A stretch of DNA of 64,000 nucleotides from Babylonia areolata (lineage: Eukaryota; Mollusca; Gastropoda; Neogastropoda; Buccinidae), in the NCBI RefSeq assembly GCF_041734735.1, contig NC_134891.1, forward strand, positions 13,898,078-13,962,077. Direction: 5' to 3'. How positions within the stretch are numbered: the stretch's first letter is position 1; every line of letters begins with the position of its first letter. This document shows, one piece after another, positions 12,183-23,712 of this stretch. Under the pieces are notes generated by a model that did no database searches, was not told the origin of the DNA, and worked only from the letters and a program-made list of their open reading frames with translations. The position numbers were made by a program, and so were the translations under genes.

Positions 12183-12587
12183 GGCATTATACTGAAGCCT
12201 TTGTGGCCAGGAAACAAAAGAACCATGCAATCAGAGCCTACATCAGTGTTGGAAGCATGGGGATATGATCGGGGACAGTTTCTCAAACACTCACCAAGTG
12301 CAAAGGAACTCTCTGAGGATGCAGTTGAGCATCTTAAAGCCCCCCAAAATGAAAAAAAAAACATACAAAAGTATTCTGTTTATATATGTGAAGTACAAGA
12401 AAGTGGTTCTTGCTGGCAAGAAAAGCAAGACAGCAAAGTTTGGTAGTGCGCATGAACAACTCAGTAATCCTTTCTGTTACTTGATAGGGATGTTTAGAGT
12501 TAAATCTTACAATGAACTCAACTATACTCTCTGCAATTTGTGTTGACCACACCTTTCGCAACTGCCAAACAGGGGAGTTGAGGTTCT

Positions 12588-12715
12588 TTTTTGACTCATT
12601 TGTGTAAACAAAGTGACTCTGTGTTATAACCCGGTATTCAGTCAATTGGGTGTGTGTGTATGTGTGTGGTAAACTTTACCGTTGCCATTTTCTCTGAAAA
12701 CACTTTGTGACACAC
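12588..12715 (+). repeat. Hairpin-headed repeat, 5' fragment
   Basis: Begins TTTTGACTCATTTGTGTAAA and continues with GTTATAACCCGGTATTC and GGTAAACTTTACCGTTGCCA. This matches the head of the longer minus-strand copies at 26495-27019 and 30751-31460. Their heads form an imperfect hairpin, GACTCACTT facing AAGTGAGTC. This copy is diverged and lacks the rest. Confidence 0.6.
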
Positions 12716-12954
12716 TGGTTCTGTGGCAAAGACGGGTCGAACACGGTTGTTGTCTGAGGAGCACTGAACATTCCATTACATGACCTCTCATCTTCCCCTC
12801 TGACCAGATCATGGCAGAGATGCATGGAAAGTCTCGGATGCCAGCAGTGCATTCAAGGCAAGTCAATCATGAAATGTCCTCTCACTGTTCGCTTTTCCTT
12901 GCAGCATGGCATTGACTGCATTTGGGGCATAGACAACAGAAAGGGCTTGTAGAA

Positions 12955-13065
12955 AATTGCTGAATAGACTTCGCAAAAGGAGAAGTCGTTAATCTAACAA
13001 GCGAAACGACTGATGATGAATGCATAAAGTCAAAAACATCAACGTTCGCACATCACTCATAATTG
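12955..13065 (-). mobile_element. Short LINE fragment, same family as 8255-9165
   Basis: About 100 bp is nearly identical to 8420-8520 in the same orientation (GAAGTCGTTAA, AACAAGCGAAACGACTGATG, CAAAAACATCAACGTT). On the minus strand it encodes the C-terminal end of the same protein (DVFDFMHSSSVVSLVRLTTS). It lies between two copies of the hairpin-headed repeat. Confidence 0.65.
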
Positions 13066-13096
13066 AAAGAATAAACGAGATTTACTTGTAAGGTTT

Positions 13097-13140
13097 TATT
13101 GACTCGCTTGTGTAAACAAAGTGAGTCTATGTTATAACTA
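13097..13140 (+). repeat. Hairpin-headed repeat, head only
   Basis: GACTCGCTTGTGTAAACAAA followed by GTGAGTCTATGTTATAAC. It is the same hairpin head as at 12588, 27019 and 31460. It directly precedes the Gypsy-like element. Confidence 0.6.
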
Positions 13141-13163
13141 GGCATGACTTAGTTATTCTTGTT

Positions 13164-16100
13164 TTGCCTTTAGTTAAAATGCCTCTGATGACTGAACCTT
13201 TCAGCCGAGTGGCAGTGGACATTGTTGGTCCAATAATTCTTGCTTCCGAGTCTGGTAGCAGATACATTTTGATCATGGTCGATTATGCAACCAGATACCC
13301 AGAAGCTGTCCCGCTCAAAGATATTACATCTGAATCTGTGGCGGAGGCTCTCTTCAACATGTGGACTCGCACAGGTATTCCTTCCGAGGTCCTTAATGAC
13401 CGAGAAACACAGTTCACCAGTCAGGTGATGCAAGAGGTCTATCGCCTTCTGCCTCACCACCACTCCTTACCATACCCAGTGTAATGGCCTTGTCGAACGC
13501 TTCAACGCAACCTTGAAAACCATATTGCGCAGGCTGTCACATGAAAGACCTCGAGCCTGGGATAGATGGATCCTGGCTTTACTATTTCCATACAGGGAAG
13601 TCCCACAGGAGAGCACGGGCTACTCTCCCTTTGAGCTGTTCTATGGCAGGACTGTTCGTGGTCCCATGCAAATTCTCAGGGAACACTGGTTTCATCCCGA
13701 GAGGTCAGAGGTTCAGACAGCAGCTGAATACGTGGTCGATTTGCGTAACAGGATAGCTGAGTCATGCACTCTGGCACAGCAGAATCTTGAAAAGGCTGCC
13801 AGAAGGTACAAGAAGCACTTTGATGCCAAAGCCAAGCGACGAGAGTTCGCTGAGGGTAGCAGGGTTCTGCTCCTCCGTCCTTCTAAACACAACAAGATAG
13901 AGTTGAATGGCAAGGTCCGTACACTGTCCTGCGACGGGTAGGACTGGCTGACTACTGTGTTCAGGTGGGTGCCAAAGAAAAACTGTATCATGCCAACCTG
14001 CTAAAACAGTATGTTGAGCGCATTCCCCAGATGTCTCAGGCTATGGCAGTGGTTGATGACAGTGAGATCTGGGAGGAGACTCGTACTGTGGAACGAGATA
14101 TCCCTCTTATACCCCTGGAGGCGTTCGAGGGGCCTGAAGATATTGTGGTTGACCCGACCAACCCTTCACTGAAAGAGGCTGTCCTCAAGCTGGTGAGAGA
14201 GTTTGGAGACGTACTTACTGATCTGCCAGGGCTTACTAACATGGAGACGTGCTCACTCCAACTGAACTCTGACACCCCCCTCATAACCAAACAGTATCCA
14301 CTGCCATACTCTCAGCCGGAGGTAATCCAAGAAGAAGTCAATCAGATGTTGAAGATGGGAGTGATGGAACCCTTCTCATCCCCTTACTCTTCCCCATTTG
14401 TACTTGTAAAGAAAAGGGATGGCAAGGTGAGGTTTTGTGTTGACTTCCGTCGTGTCAACAAGGTGACCACATTTGACGCAGAACCCATGCCAGACGTGGA
14501 GGCATTGTTTGCCAAGTTAGCCGGAAAAAAAGTCTTTTATAAATTGGACTTATCCAAAGGCTACTGGCAAATCCCAATGGAGGAAGCCAACCGTCCCAAG
14601 ACCGCATTCTCAACCCCACAAGGTCACTTCCAGTGGCGTGTGGTGCCATTCGGACTGAAAACAGCAGGTGCAGTGTTTTCCCGCATGATGAGGAAGATGA
14701 TCCTACCTCTGGGCCTGCCAGAGGTGAACAACTTTATGGACTGACATGATCATCGCCTCTGTCGACGAGGCCAGTCACTTGCCGCTCCTGCGTGCAGTGT
14801 TTCACCGCCTGCGTGAGTGCAGCCTCACTGCTCGGCCAGCCAAGTGCTATCTCGGACACAAGGAACTGGACTATCTTGGTCACCACGTTGGTGATAGCAA
14901 GATATGGCCGGACGATGAAAAAATTGAGAAAATTCATAACGCTCCACGTCCACAAACCAAGTGTCAACTCAGAGGGTTCCTTGGCTTGGTGGGCTACTAT
15001 AGACGATTTCTCCCACAATTCGCGGAGATTGCCCTGCCATTAACAGAAAAAACGAAGGGCAATGAGCCTGCCCATGTCAAGTGGGACGAGAACAGCGAAA
15101 GGGCTTTTCAGCAGCTAAAACAAGTCCTCTGTAGTCGGCCCGTCTGTCGCCTTCCAGACCTGTCCAAGCCCTTTGTGCTGAGAACAGATGTCTCAGCAGT
15201 GGGACTGGGGGCCCTACTGCTCCAAGACCACTGATGGGATGGACCCTCTATTACTTTGGTCGGACTGTGTTTTGGGGGGGGTTTTGGGGGGGGTTTGTTA
15301 GTAGTAACTGTTCCTGACCATGAATAGACGTTCGGGAATGTGGAAGCGCAGGGCGAGAGCTGTCACGTGTGTCTGTCTCAGTGTCCGTCAGTCGTTGTGA
15401 CGTTGTGTAAGTTCCAAACGTGAAGTTAGAACTTGAATGGGGGGTATTGTCACTTGTGACGACAGTTTTGGCGTGGGGCCCGTCTTCGTTTTTATCGGCA
15501 CCCTCTCCGTTCACTTTTCCTCCTCCCCCCATCCTTCAGTTCAGGTGAAAGTCCCGAATTGCGTCCCGAGTCCCGTATGAAATGTTGTTGGGCAGCAACA
15601 ATATTCGAGGCTTTTGCAGCCCGACTGCCGTAGTGTACGGGTCGTCTTCGTTGTTGGTGGGGTAGCTACCCCGACGTCTTGGCACCAGTTGAAGTGAGGG
15701 CCGCCTGCCCTCCACTGGAGCCACTTCAGTGTTTCTTTGTGTGTCTTCGTCGTCGTGGTGGTCGTTGGTGTGCGCTACCTGTGGCAGTTAAGAAGCCACT
15801 TGTCTGTTTAGCTTGGTTGTATTTCTATCAGTGGTGTGGGTGTGTAAAGAGGTAACTATGACAAGAAGGAAGGTGTACGTTAGGTCCTGACACGATAGTT
15901 TATTTGCTTCATTACTTGCGCTGCCACTGCGTGAATGTGTACTTTTTCTTGTGTCGGTTAATATTTTTGCAAATTTTATTGAGTTTTAAAATCATGATAC
16001 AATTTTACCTTAGTTCACTGTTGTGTAAAACTGGGCGTTGACTCAGTATGTTAGGTGTAGAGAGTGCGAGTGCCGTATATGAGTTCTCAGTATAATTCGT

Positions 16101-17014
16101 CTTCTCAGTGGAATTGTATTCCAGCTTTGTATTTTGAATGTGCTGTTCTTTTTTTTTTTCTCTGTCAATTATCGTTAAAATTAGTATTGCTCAGCACGGG
16201 TGGCGGGGGGTGACATTCCGTAATGTTCCAGCTCTCGCTGTGTCTTGGGTCCCGGGCCTTTCGTCTGGTGACCCAGATCCGCTTCGTACCGCCCAGCCGG
16301 TGTCCTGTATCCTGGGTCTTCGCCCCCTCCTGTCCCGTGACTGGCGTCCTGGGTCTTCGTCCCCTCCTGCCCCGCGCTGTGACTGGTGTCCTGGGTCTTC
16401 ACCCCCTCCTTTCCCGGTGACTGGTGTCATGTGTTAAATTCCGGGCCTTTTGACTTGCAGCCTGGTCCTTTGCTTGGCACTGTATGCCGAGTCCTGGCAC
16501 CTATAGGCCTTTTGATTGGGAGCTTGTGCCTTCGGTCGGACCTGCTCAACGTGTCCGCCGAAGTTCGTCTGGTGCCGTGTGTCAGTTTTTTTTTCTTTTA
16601 AGAGGGAGGCTTCCTGAAGCCGGCAAAACCGCTACACTGAGCACGAACATGTGTACCAGTCTGTGGTTTGGATGGGGTTTTTTTCTTCTTTGTTTTTTTT
16701 CTTCTTCTTGAGTGTTTGTGGAAGAACGTTATTTAGAACATTTTTGGAAGAATTGAAGTAGTTTTGCAAGTGACTTCGTTTGGTGGTTTGTTGTTGTTGT
16801 TTTTTTTCGGGGGGGGGGGGGGGGGGGTGGCGGGTAGTTATGGTATATGTTTGTTTTGTAAGGTTGCGTGAGCGGGATAGACAGAGCGGAAGAGAATAAA
16901 TTTTGTGTGGGAGAAAAACATCTGTATTCTGTGTTTGTGTTGTCTGGTGAATTGGGGTGGGCGTTAGGTTTTAAAACAGTTCTCGACCTCTTCCCTATGG
17001 GGTCGTGACGAACA
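13164..17014 (+). mobile_element. Ty3/Gypsy element, Gmr1-like order (integrase before RT); fossil
   Basis: Parts in order: integrase core (13170-13470; VDIVGP, DYATRYPEA), integrase C-terminal region (13510-13940; STGYSPFELFYGR), a linker leading straight into reverse transcriptase (about 14250-14900; RFCVDFRRVN, YKLDLSKGYWQIPM, FGLKTAGAVFSRMM, GYYRRFLP), then the start of RNase H (about 15100-15234; FVLRTDVSAVGLGALL). In most Ty3/Gypsy elements integrase follows RNase H. Integrase ahead of RT is the known signature of the Gmr1 clade, and the linker here shows no sign of two elements meeting. No gag or protease was seen. A candidate 3' LTR follows. The element is broken, with several breaks, and looks moderately old. 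Confidence 0.8.
15448..17014 (+). repeat. Candidate 3' LTR of the Gmr1-like element
   Basis: A purine run, GAATGGGGGG, ends just before TGTCACTTGTGACGACAG. The block could end at GGGGTCGTGACGAACA (17014), giving TG...CA limits and a length near 1.57 kb. An AATAAA near 16895 fits the polyadenylation site of an LTR. There is no 5' partner in the window, so both limits are inferred. It includes a 19-bp poly-G at 16809-16827 and GC-rich sequence at 16200-16560 with repeated GTCCTGGGTCTTC. Confidence 0.4.
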
Positions 17015-17344
17015 CATACAGTGGCACTAACTACACCGTTGACGTGTTTACTGCATATAGACATTCTAAAGTGGACACTGAATTAACTGGAATGAACATA
17101 AACGAAAAATTGAATTTATCGTTTCTTTCAGTTTCAGTCAGCATGAACATTGTAGACTAGTTAGTGCAGATCTAAAGAAAACAGCTATGTGTTGCTGCGT
17201 GCTTGAAGCGATGGCAATGTCTTCTTTACTGCCGAATTAAAATAATTTCTCAAATAATCGAGATGTAAAAACAAAAAGCATTTAAACGGTGTTAATTATC
17301 ACTTCAAATACAATTACATCTTTAATGCGCAAAGAAATGACGTC

Positions 17345-17430
17345 AGATGCGCTGTAGCAGTGGGGATAAGACTGCATGCTTCCGAAGTGATCATGCAAGG
17401 TTCGATCCCGTTCGCATGCCTTTTCTCTCT
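17345..17430 (+). mobile_element. tRNA-like head of a SINE
   Basis: A box A-like TAGCAGTGGGGATAAGAC is followed about 40 bp later by a perfect box B, GGTTCGATCCC, and then a pyrimidine-rich tail (TTTTCTCTCTCTC). It does not fold well enough to call a functional tRNA. It is best read as the head of a tRNA-derived SINE. The remainder up to 18129 is unassigned apart from a T-rich run at 17550-17570. Confidence 0.5.
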
Positions 17431-18129
17431 CTCTATTTTTACTACGAAGTTCATAAATGCATAACGATTCTTTTATTCTCTCTTTTCTCTCTCTCTCTCG
17501 TTATGATTCTTCTGCAGCACAAGTGAGTCTTGAAGGCCGCCACTGCCTCCTTTTTTTTTCTTTTTTTTTTGTAACATGGATTCTTAAACCGCGTCTGACG
17601 TTATGTGACTCAAAACTGACCAAACTATAAAGAAGATATTGTGAAAAATCCCCTGCTGATGTAAGTGGGGTGTTTGAACGCATGAATAATTAATGATGTT
17701 TTGTTTACCAAATACAATGTTGTTATAATTTACGGCGACGCTATACTTGACACTGGAGTTTGGGTCAGTAATAGAACGTCTGTAATGCTCGGGTACATTT
17801 TACTGCAGGTCTTTCTTGATGGCTGAGTGATTTTATATGAAGCTCTACAAACATAATCTTAGTCAAATATGACGCTTCACTAATAACAACAAACCATTTA
17901 TGTTGATCACACACTTTTGCAACAATACAAAAATAGCGCTTTAAAAATTTTTTAAACCACCATACCCTGGTGTATATTCATACCGTAATTCATTTTTGGC
18001 AGGCAGGTGTATTCGGATGGCAAATTGATCAAACTTTCAGGAAATCACCCTCCACCCCCTCCCCGCCAGTCAAATTACATGGGTCTCCTTGCCCATTTGC
18101 ATCTAATTAAACATCATACATTTTCCTGG

Positions 18130-18257
18130 TGTAGTATATGCAAGGGGCGGAACTCGGAAGGCGCGGGGGATCCAAGATGGCTGAACTGTACACTCCTCAG
18201 TTGTTCTTTAGACGAATAAAAAATTCCGCATTCTTACCTGTGTGTGCCTCTACTTCA
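18130..18257 (+). repeat. 5' LTR of Mag-like element
   Basis: Begins TGTAGTATATG and ends CTCTACTTCA. It contains GATCCAAGATGGCTGAACTG and an AATAAA near 18216. It matches 21478-21589 apart from an extra GGGGCGGAACTCGGAA-like stretch near its start. Confidence 0.85.
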
Positions 18258-21200
18258 CTTGGCGACGAGGATGGCTGCTTTTGGACAACTCAAGGAGTTC
18301 GGACTTGCAGAAGGGGAAGATTGGGGTCAGTATACAGAACGTATGGAATATTATTTTGTCGCCAATGACATTACTGAGGAGAACAAGAAGAGAGCTGTAT
18401 TTTTGAGTGCGTGTGGTGGATTTTCATACAAGCTCATGTGCGATTTGCTTGCTCCAGCCGAACCTGGGACCAAGACATTTGCGGAACTGAAAACACTCGT
18501 TCAAAATCAACTCCAGCCCAGACCGTCTGAAATCGTTCAGAGGTTCAAGTTTCACACGCGTTCCCGTCACGAGCGGGAATCAGTTGCAAAATATGTATCG
18601 CAGCTACGTAATCTATCACAAGATTGCAACTTCGGCCGTTGACTCACTTGATTCGATGCTGAGGGATAGATTAGTCTGTGGTATTAACAATAATCGCATT
18701 TAAAGACACTTGTTGTCTAAGAAAGATTTGACTTTTGAGCGAGCGTTTGATGTCGCCATGGCTATGGAGTCAGCAGAAAAGAGTGCTGTAGATCTGCAGG
18801 AGAACGCTGTGGGGGCCACAGGTGGGGGAAGTCAGAGCACAGTTAGCATTGACAAGGTGGAAGGTCGACAGGAGGATAGAGGAGATGTTAAAGTAGTGAA
18901 GAGAGATCGTTCATTGAAAGACCTTGAATGCTGGTATTGTAAAAAGAAAGGCCATCTTCAGTGAGAGAGCAGGTTGTTTCGTGCTGAACGTGAACGACAC
19001 AAGAGGAACTTAAGGAGCAACCCAAGATCACGTGGACCCATCAAAAAAGTGGACGACAAACCTGATGCAGATTTGTTTTCCGTTTTTAAGGTGGAGAGCA
19101 AAGAAACACCCTACCTGGCGACAGTGGAACTGGAGGGCGTCTCCGTAGAGATGGAGATTGATACGGGGGCCTCAGTGACGGTGATCAATGAAGAGACATT
19201 GAAAAGGATTAGACAGACGGCTTGTTTTCCACTGAAGGCGTCCAACCGAAGATTGAAAACATACACAGGTGAAGAGATTCTGGTGTTGGGGGCAGGCCAG
19301 TGGTCAGTGACATACAAAAGAAGTCCCCCAAGGATCCTCGAGGTAATTGCGGTGAAGGGGCCCGGACCATGTTTGCTGGGTCGAGACTGGCTGAAACACA
19401 TCCAACTGGACTGGCCCGAGAACTGGTGTCAGACGGTGACAGAAGGCACTATTGATCCAGAACTAGAAAAAATTCTGAATGAGGCCTCAGAATTGTTCGA
19501 AGAGAGTAGAGGCACCATTAAAGGTGTTCAAGCCAATATTTTTGTGGACCCTGCAGCCCAACCACACTATTTCAAACCACGCCCAGTCCCTTATGCTCTA
19601 CGTGAAAAAGTAGGCCAAGAGCTGGATAGATTTGAGTCAGAGGGAACCATTGAGAAAGTGCAATTTTCAGACTGGGCGGCACCCATTCTCACAGTCGTGA
19701 AGCCAGACAAAAGTCTCCGCACCTGTGGAGACTTCAAGGTAACTGTGAATGCAGTGTCCAAGTTAGACAACTACCCCATTCCCAAAACAGACGACCTGTT
19801 GGCGGAACTCAGTGGAGGAAAGTTTTTCTCCAAATTGGACTTGACGCAGGTCTACCAGCAACTGGAACTGAATGAGGACCCCAAAGAATTCACCACCATC
19901 AACACCCACCAGTGCCTTTACCGCTACAACAGACTGCCTTATGGAGTGTCATCAGCGCCAGGTATTTTTTAGCGCACCATGGAAAACCTGTTGCGAAGGC
20001 TGCCAAGTGTCTATATTCGCATTGACGACATCTTAGTATCCGGAAAGACGCGGGAAGAACACTTGAAGAAGACGCTACGAATGGTGTTGACAAAACTGAA
20101 AGAGGCTGGGGCCAAGCTGAAAAAGAACAAGTGTGTTTTCATGGCCACTGAGGTAATCTACCTGGGTCTCAGGATCGACCAGAAGGGTATCCACCCTGTG
20201 CCAGAGAAAGTCAGTGCGATTGAGGAGATGCCTAGACCGGTAGATGTCAAACTACAGGCTTATCTGGGTATGGTGAACTATCACGCCAGATTCCTGCCAA
20301 ACCTGTCAACGGTGCTGGCCCCCCTATACTCCCTGCTGCAGAAAGATGTTCCTTAGTCCTGGGAAGAACTGCAAGAAAATGCGTGGTTAGAGTCCAAAAA
20401 ACTACTTCGTTCACCCCAGGTACTGGTCCATTTTGACTCCACTAAAGACATCATCCTCTCCTGTGATGCCTCAAACTATGGGCTCGGAGCCATATCACAC
20501 CGGATGGAGGATGGCAGCGAGAGACCGGTGACGTTTGCGTCTAGGACGATGAACAGTGCAGAGAAGAATTACAGTCAGATGGAGAAGGAAGCACTCACCA
20601 TAGTTTACGTGGTGAAGAAGTTCCACCAGTACCTGTATGGTCAGAAGTTTGACATTTATACAGACCACAAGCCATTGTTGGGGCTCTTTGTGCAGAACAG
20701 ACAAATCCCTAGCATGGTCGCCGCCCGAATTCAACGCTGGGCAGTGACTTTGGCGGCATATGAGTATGACCTCAAGTTCAAAGAGGGCTGGAAACAGTAA
20801 CGCTGATGGTCTCAGCAGGCTGCCATTCGAGACGACAGTAGAAACCAAGCTCGAACCAGGGGAGATCATTCTCCTAATGGATCAAGTGGAGACCATGCCT
20901 GTCACGGGCCAGCAACCGACAGGAGTCTCAGGAGCTGGACCACCAGCTCGGTCAGCCTGAGCTTGATGTTCAACCAAAACCACCACTGAGCCCACAGCCA
21001 TCATTGCAGCGGTCACCAGGGGTGGACCAACCAGAGTCCACCACGCCGCTGATAGACTCGAGAACGATGCAACCACAGGACCGGAGACCCAGCACTGGTG
21101 AGGTAACAGCAGCACCAAGCCTGTCGCAGGACCAAGGGCCCTGCAGTTTGGAGGGGGCTGCAGCACCAAATCCGGCACCTAAGCCAGCCTCTCGGCCCGC

Positions 21201-21477
21201 CGGTCGTCAACGGAGACTACCAGCACGTTTCAAAGATTATGTTGTGCAGTAGTTCAGAGATGTTTGGACAGAAATTGAGCCGGATCTGAAGGATGGGGAA
21301 GGTGGAGCAGAACAGTAGTGTTAACATTTTTGTTTAAAATGATGATTTATGCTTTTCATTTTTAATTGTAGAATTCAAATACTGAGATAGAGACAACCAA
21401 CCAGGACATTTTCCGTTCACATTATTTGTATGATTGTTAATGGTTTTAAAGGGGGGGGAAGGGGGGGGGGGGGGGTA

Positions 21478-21589
21478 TGTAGTATATGGAAGGCGCGGGG
21501 GATCCAAGATGGCTGAACTGTAAACTCCTCAGCTGTTCTTTAGACGAATAAATAATTCCGCATTCTTACCTGTGAGTGCCTCTACTTCA
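21478..21589 (+). repeat. 3' LTR of Mag-like element
   Basis: Same limits as the 5' LTR (TGTAGTATATG ... CTCTACTTCA). It is directly preceded by the purine tract G8-AA-G15, and is followed by the CCTGG duplication. Confidence 0.85.
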
Positions 21590-21972
21590 CCTGGTTTCTC
21601 CGAAGAGGACTGATATATTTTTTTTTAATTTGATGACAGAGAAAACAAAACGGGCATGAAAAATATGACAAACCAAAAGGTGTTATCTTGCACCCAAAAT
21701 TGTCACTGGTGACAAATTGGGAAGACCTCGTTCCCTGAATTCTCAACAATACCAAATTTCTTGCCCTTTGGGACTGATTTGACTGAGAGTAGGCCAAGTC
21801 TATCATTGGGGGCAAATTTGGTTTGGGCAACAATTTGGGACAACCAAATTTGGCACCTGTGACATGTGCAAGTGACCATTTGGGGCTTAACAGAGGTAAT
21901 AACATTAATAAATAGACTCCAGCAAAAATTTTCATCTGACAAATATCTGAACGCTCCGAACTCTGAACTGGT

Positions 21973-22200
21973 TTAACTCTCTCCATACGAACGGCGAAAG
22001 AGACGACGTTAACAGCGTTTCACCCCAATTACCATCATCAAAATATTGCACGCGGAAGGCTCTTATAAGACGTGAATGTTGACAAAGAATACCACAATTC
22101 TGATGACGGAAGCTAAAGGTTGAGTCATTCAGACATCCACTAGACATCCGAGGGGTCTGTGCAGGGGAGAAGAGAGGACTGGCCGTACTGAGTGAGTTAA
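21973..22200. mobile_element. MITE with TTAA ends (piggyBac-like, non-autonomous)
   Basis: A 228-bp unit with TTAA at both ends. The left end reads TTAACTCTCTCCATACG and the right end, reverse complemented, reads TTAACTCACTCAGTACG, so the first 17 bases match at all but three or four positions. The inside has no coding sequence. TTAA target use and short inverted ends fit piggyBac-type MITEs. No autonomous partner is present. Confidence 0.6.
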
Positions 22201-22319
22201 TTCGTGAGGCCACCGACCTGTACACAAATTGAGTTAGCCAAACTTAATGAACGGAAAAAGGTCAATAAAGGAGAAAAACAAGAAGACGTTGCATCAATGC
22301 ACACAATACATCAATCATA

Positions 22320-23620
22320 CATATTGTTGGAGTGTAAGCAACTGATCTCGCAATCTTAAGGCGTAAAAACTGTACATCGCTAAATCTCTCAGACAGAGAG
22401 TATGTTCGTTCTGTAATAAGTAAGCTAGTTTAATGATGTCTAATTCTGCAATGCTTTACAATGTATTTATGTCTTAAATTGAGTAACGAGGACAATCAAA
22501 AAGGAAATGATTTTCGGTTTCGGTGTGATCACAAAATGGACATTTATCTGGTTTGGGGGAATATCTGTTGTTAATATTTATCTCACATAACCCAAGCCTG
22601 AGTCTAGAATGTTTGTCAAAATTTGGCTATAGTAATGACATTCATATATCTCTCTGGCTCTAAAATTGATTTGAATGAGCAATATGTCACAAAACGATCA
22701 CTCGCATCCAATTTTGAATGCTAGTCTTGATGGAAACAGTCAATTATTCGTTGTTTGAACATTTTCAAAAATGTCTTTTCTTCAACCCCACCATTCATCC
22801 AGACCTCTGAGGAACCAAACGAATCCAAACACCTCTTTATTTGCATAGCCCAGTCATGCGAATTTTGTTCCTTATTATTGTGGGGTATCTTTTGCAAGAT
22901 CATTTCATAAGCTTGTTTAGGAATCTCAAAATATTCATGTTTTGTAAGCGAAGAGATGAAAGAAAACTGTCCACATACACTGAGTACCTGCTCGTTTCCT
23001 CGTAAATCATTGCATTGGGGGTTTTCGGGTGGACGTTCAGCAAACGTTTACAAGCAAATAGATCTACAAACTCCACAGTTTCAGACCTGTATAAACCCCA
23101 CACTTCAGATGAGTATAGCAGCATAGGTTTTACATGGGCGTCAAATAATTTAAAGAAAACTGACATATCCATCTTGCCCAGAGCCCGCATCGTCTTTAAA
23201 ACCTCTGTAACTTTACCTTTCACGCGTCTGCAGCATTATTCTGGGGCTGTCTCAAAAGCACATGTTGGTAGAAAACGTGAACCCAAGCTGTTGACAACAT
23301 CAATACCCTTCCCTTTAAAGAACCATTTTTCGTTTCTGGCTAGATATCCTCCCTTACGAAATACCGTTATCTTGGTTTTCTGCAAACTGACTATGAGACC
23401 AAGCCTGTCTGACGCCCTTGCATCTGGCAAATATACATCAAAGTTTTTCCATACTTCCAATCTATACCACATTGATTGTTTGTTTGTTGTTTTATTATTA
23501 TTATTGTTATTAATCAGGGTATGTCTATCGGCCTGATATTTCTGCAAAAAGCTTGGTTCTTTGACTCGTTCTTTGAATGACTCCACTGCCATTAAGGCAG
23601 TTTCATGCCGTCAGCGAAGT
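22320..23620 (-). mobile_element. LINE fragment: end of RT to C-terminal zinc region
   Basis: Minus strand. 23592-23236 encodes the last part of the RT palm (LIVSLQKTKITVFRKGGYLA, NEKWFFKGKGIDVVN). 23223-22900 continues (LFDAHVKPMLLYSSEVWGLY, TPNAMIYEETSRYSVYV). 22903-22721 ends with LFKMFKQRIIDCFHQD-like sequence. About 22590-22490 holds a zinc-like motif, KCPFCDHTETENHFLFDC. The family resembles that at 7000-8105. The parts are in different frames (breaks near 23230, 22900 and 22700). A run of AAT repeats near 23495-23515 lies inside the RT end. Confidence 0.75.
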
Positions 23621-23712
23621 GAGAAAAGAGGACCTCATATTGCCCTTTGATTCTACTGCTTTGCCTAATAAAGCCGATCAACACCTCTGCACAAATTAAG
23701 TAAAAATAACCA

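Larger units (their letters stand above)
18130..21589 (+). mobile_element. Ty3/Gypsy element, Mag-like, with short LTRs; fossil
   Basis: Bounded by LTRs of 128 and 112 bp and flanked on both sides by the 5-bp duplication CCTGG (18125-18129 and 21590-21594). A primer-binding-site-like TGGCGACGAGGATGG follows the 5' LTR, and a long purine tract (21448-21475) precedes the 3' LTR. Parts recognised: gag (18270-18960) with a zinc knuckle (CWYCKKKGHL), protease (EIDTGAS, 19150), reverse transcriptase (about 19560-20300) and RNase H (SCDASNYGLGA to TDHKPLLGLF, 20460-20690), then a Pro/Ser-rich tail to 21252. At 3.46 kb it is shorter than usual for the clade. The LTRs differ at about four positions plus one 16-bp indel, so it is not recent. 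It is broken, with several breaks. Confidence 0.85.

Noticed and set aside
17345-17430. Functional tRNA gene
   Set aside because: The box B is perfect, but the stems do not pair convincingly and a pyrimidine tail follows. It fits a SINE head.
21690-21722. Short near-palindrome around TTGTCACTGGTGACAA as a regulatory site
   Set aside because: Short, isolated, and next to similar CCAAATTTGG-rich sequence; nothing ties it to a gene.
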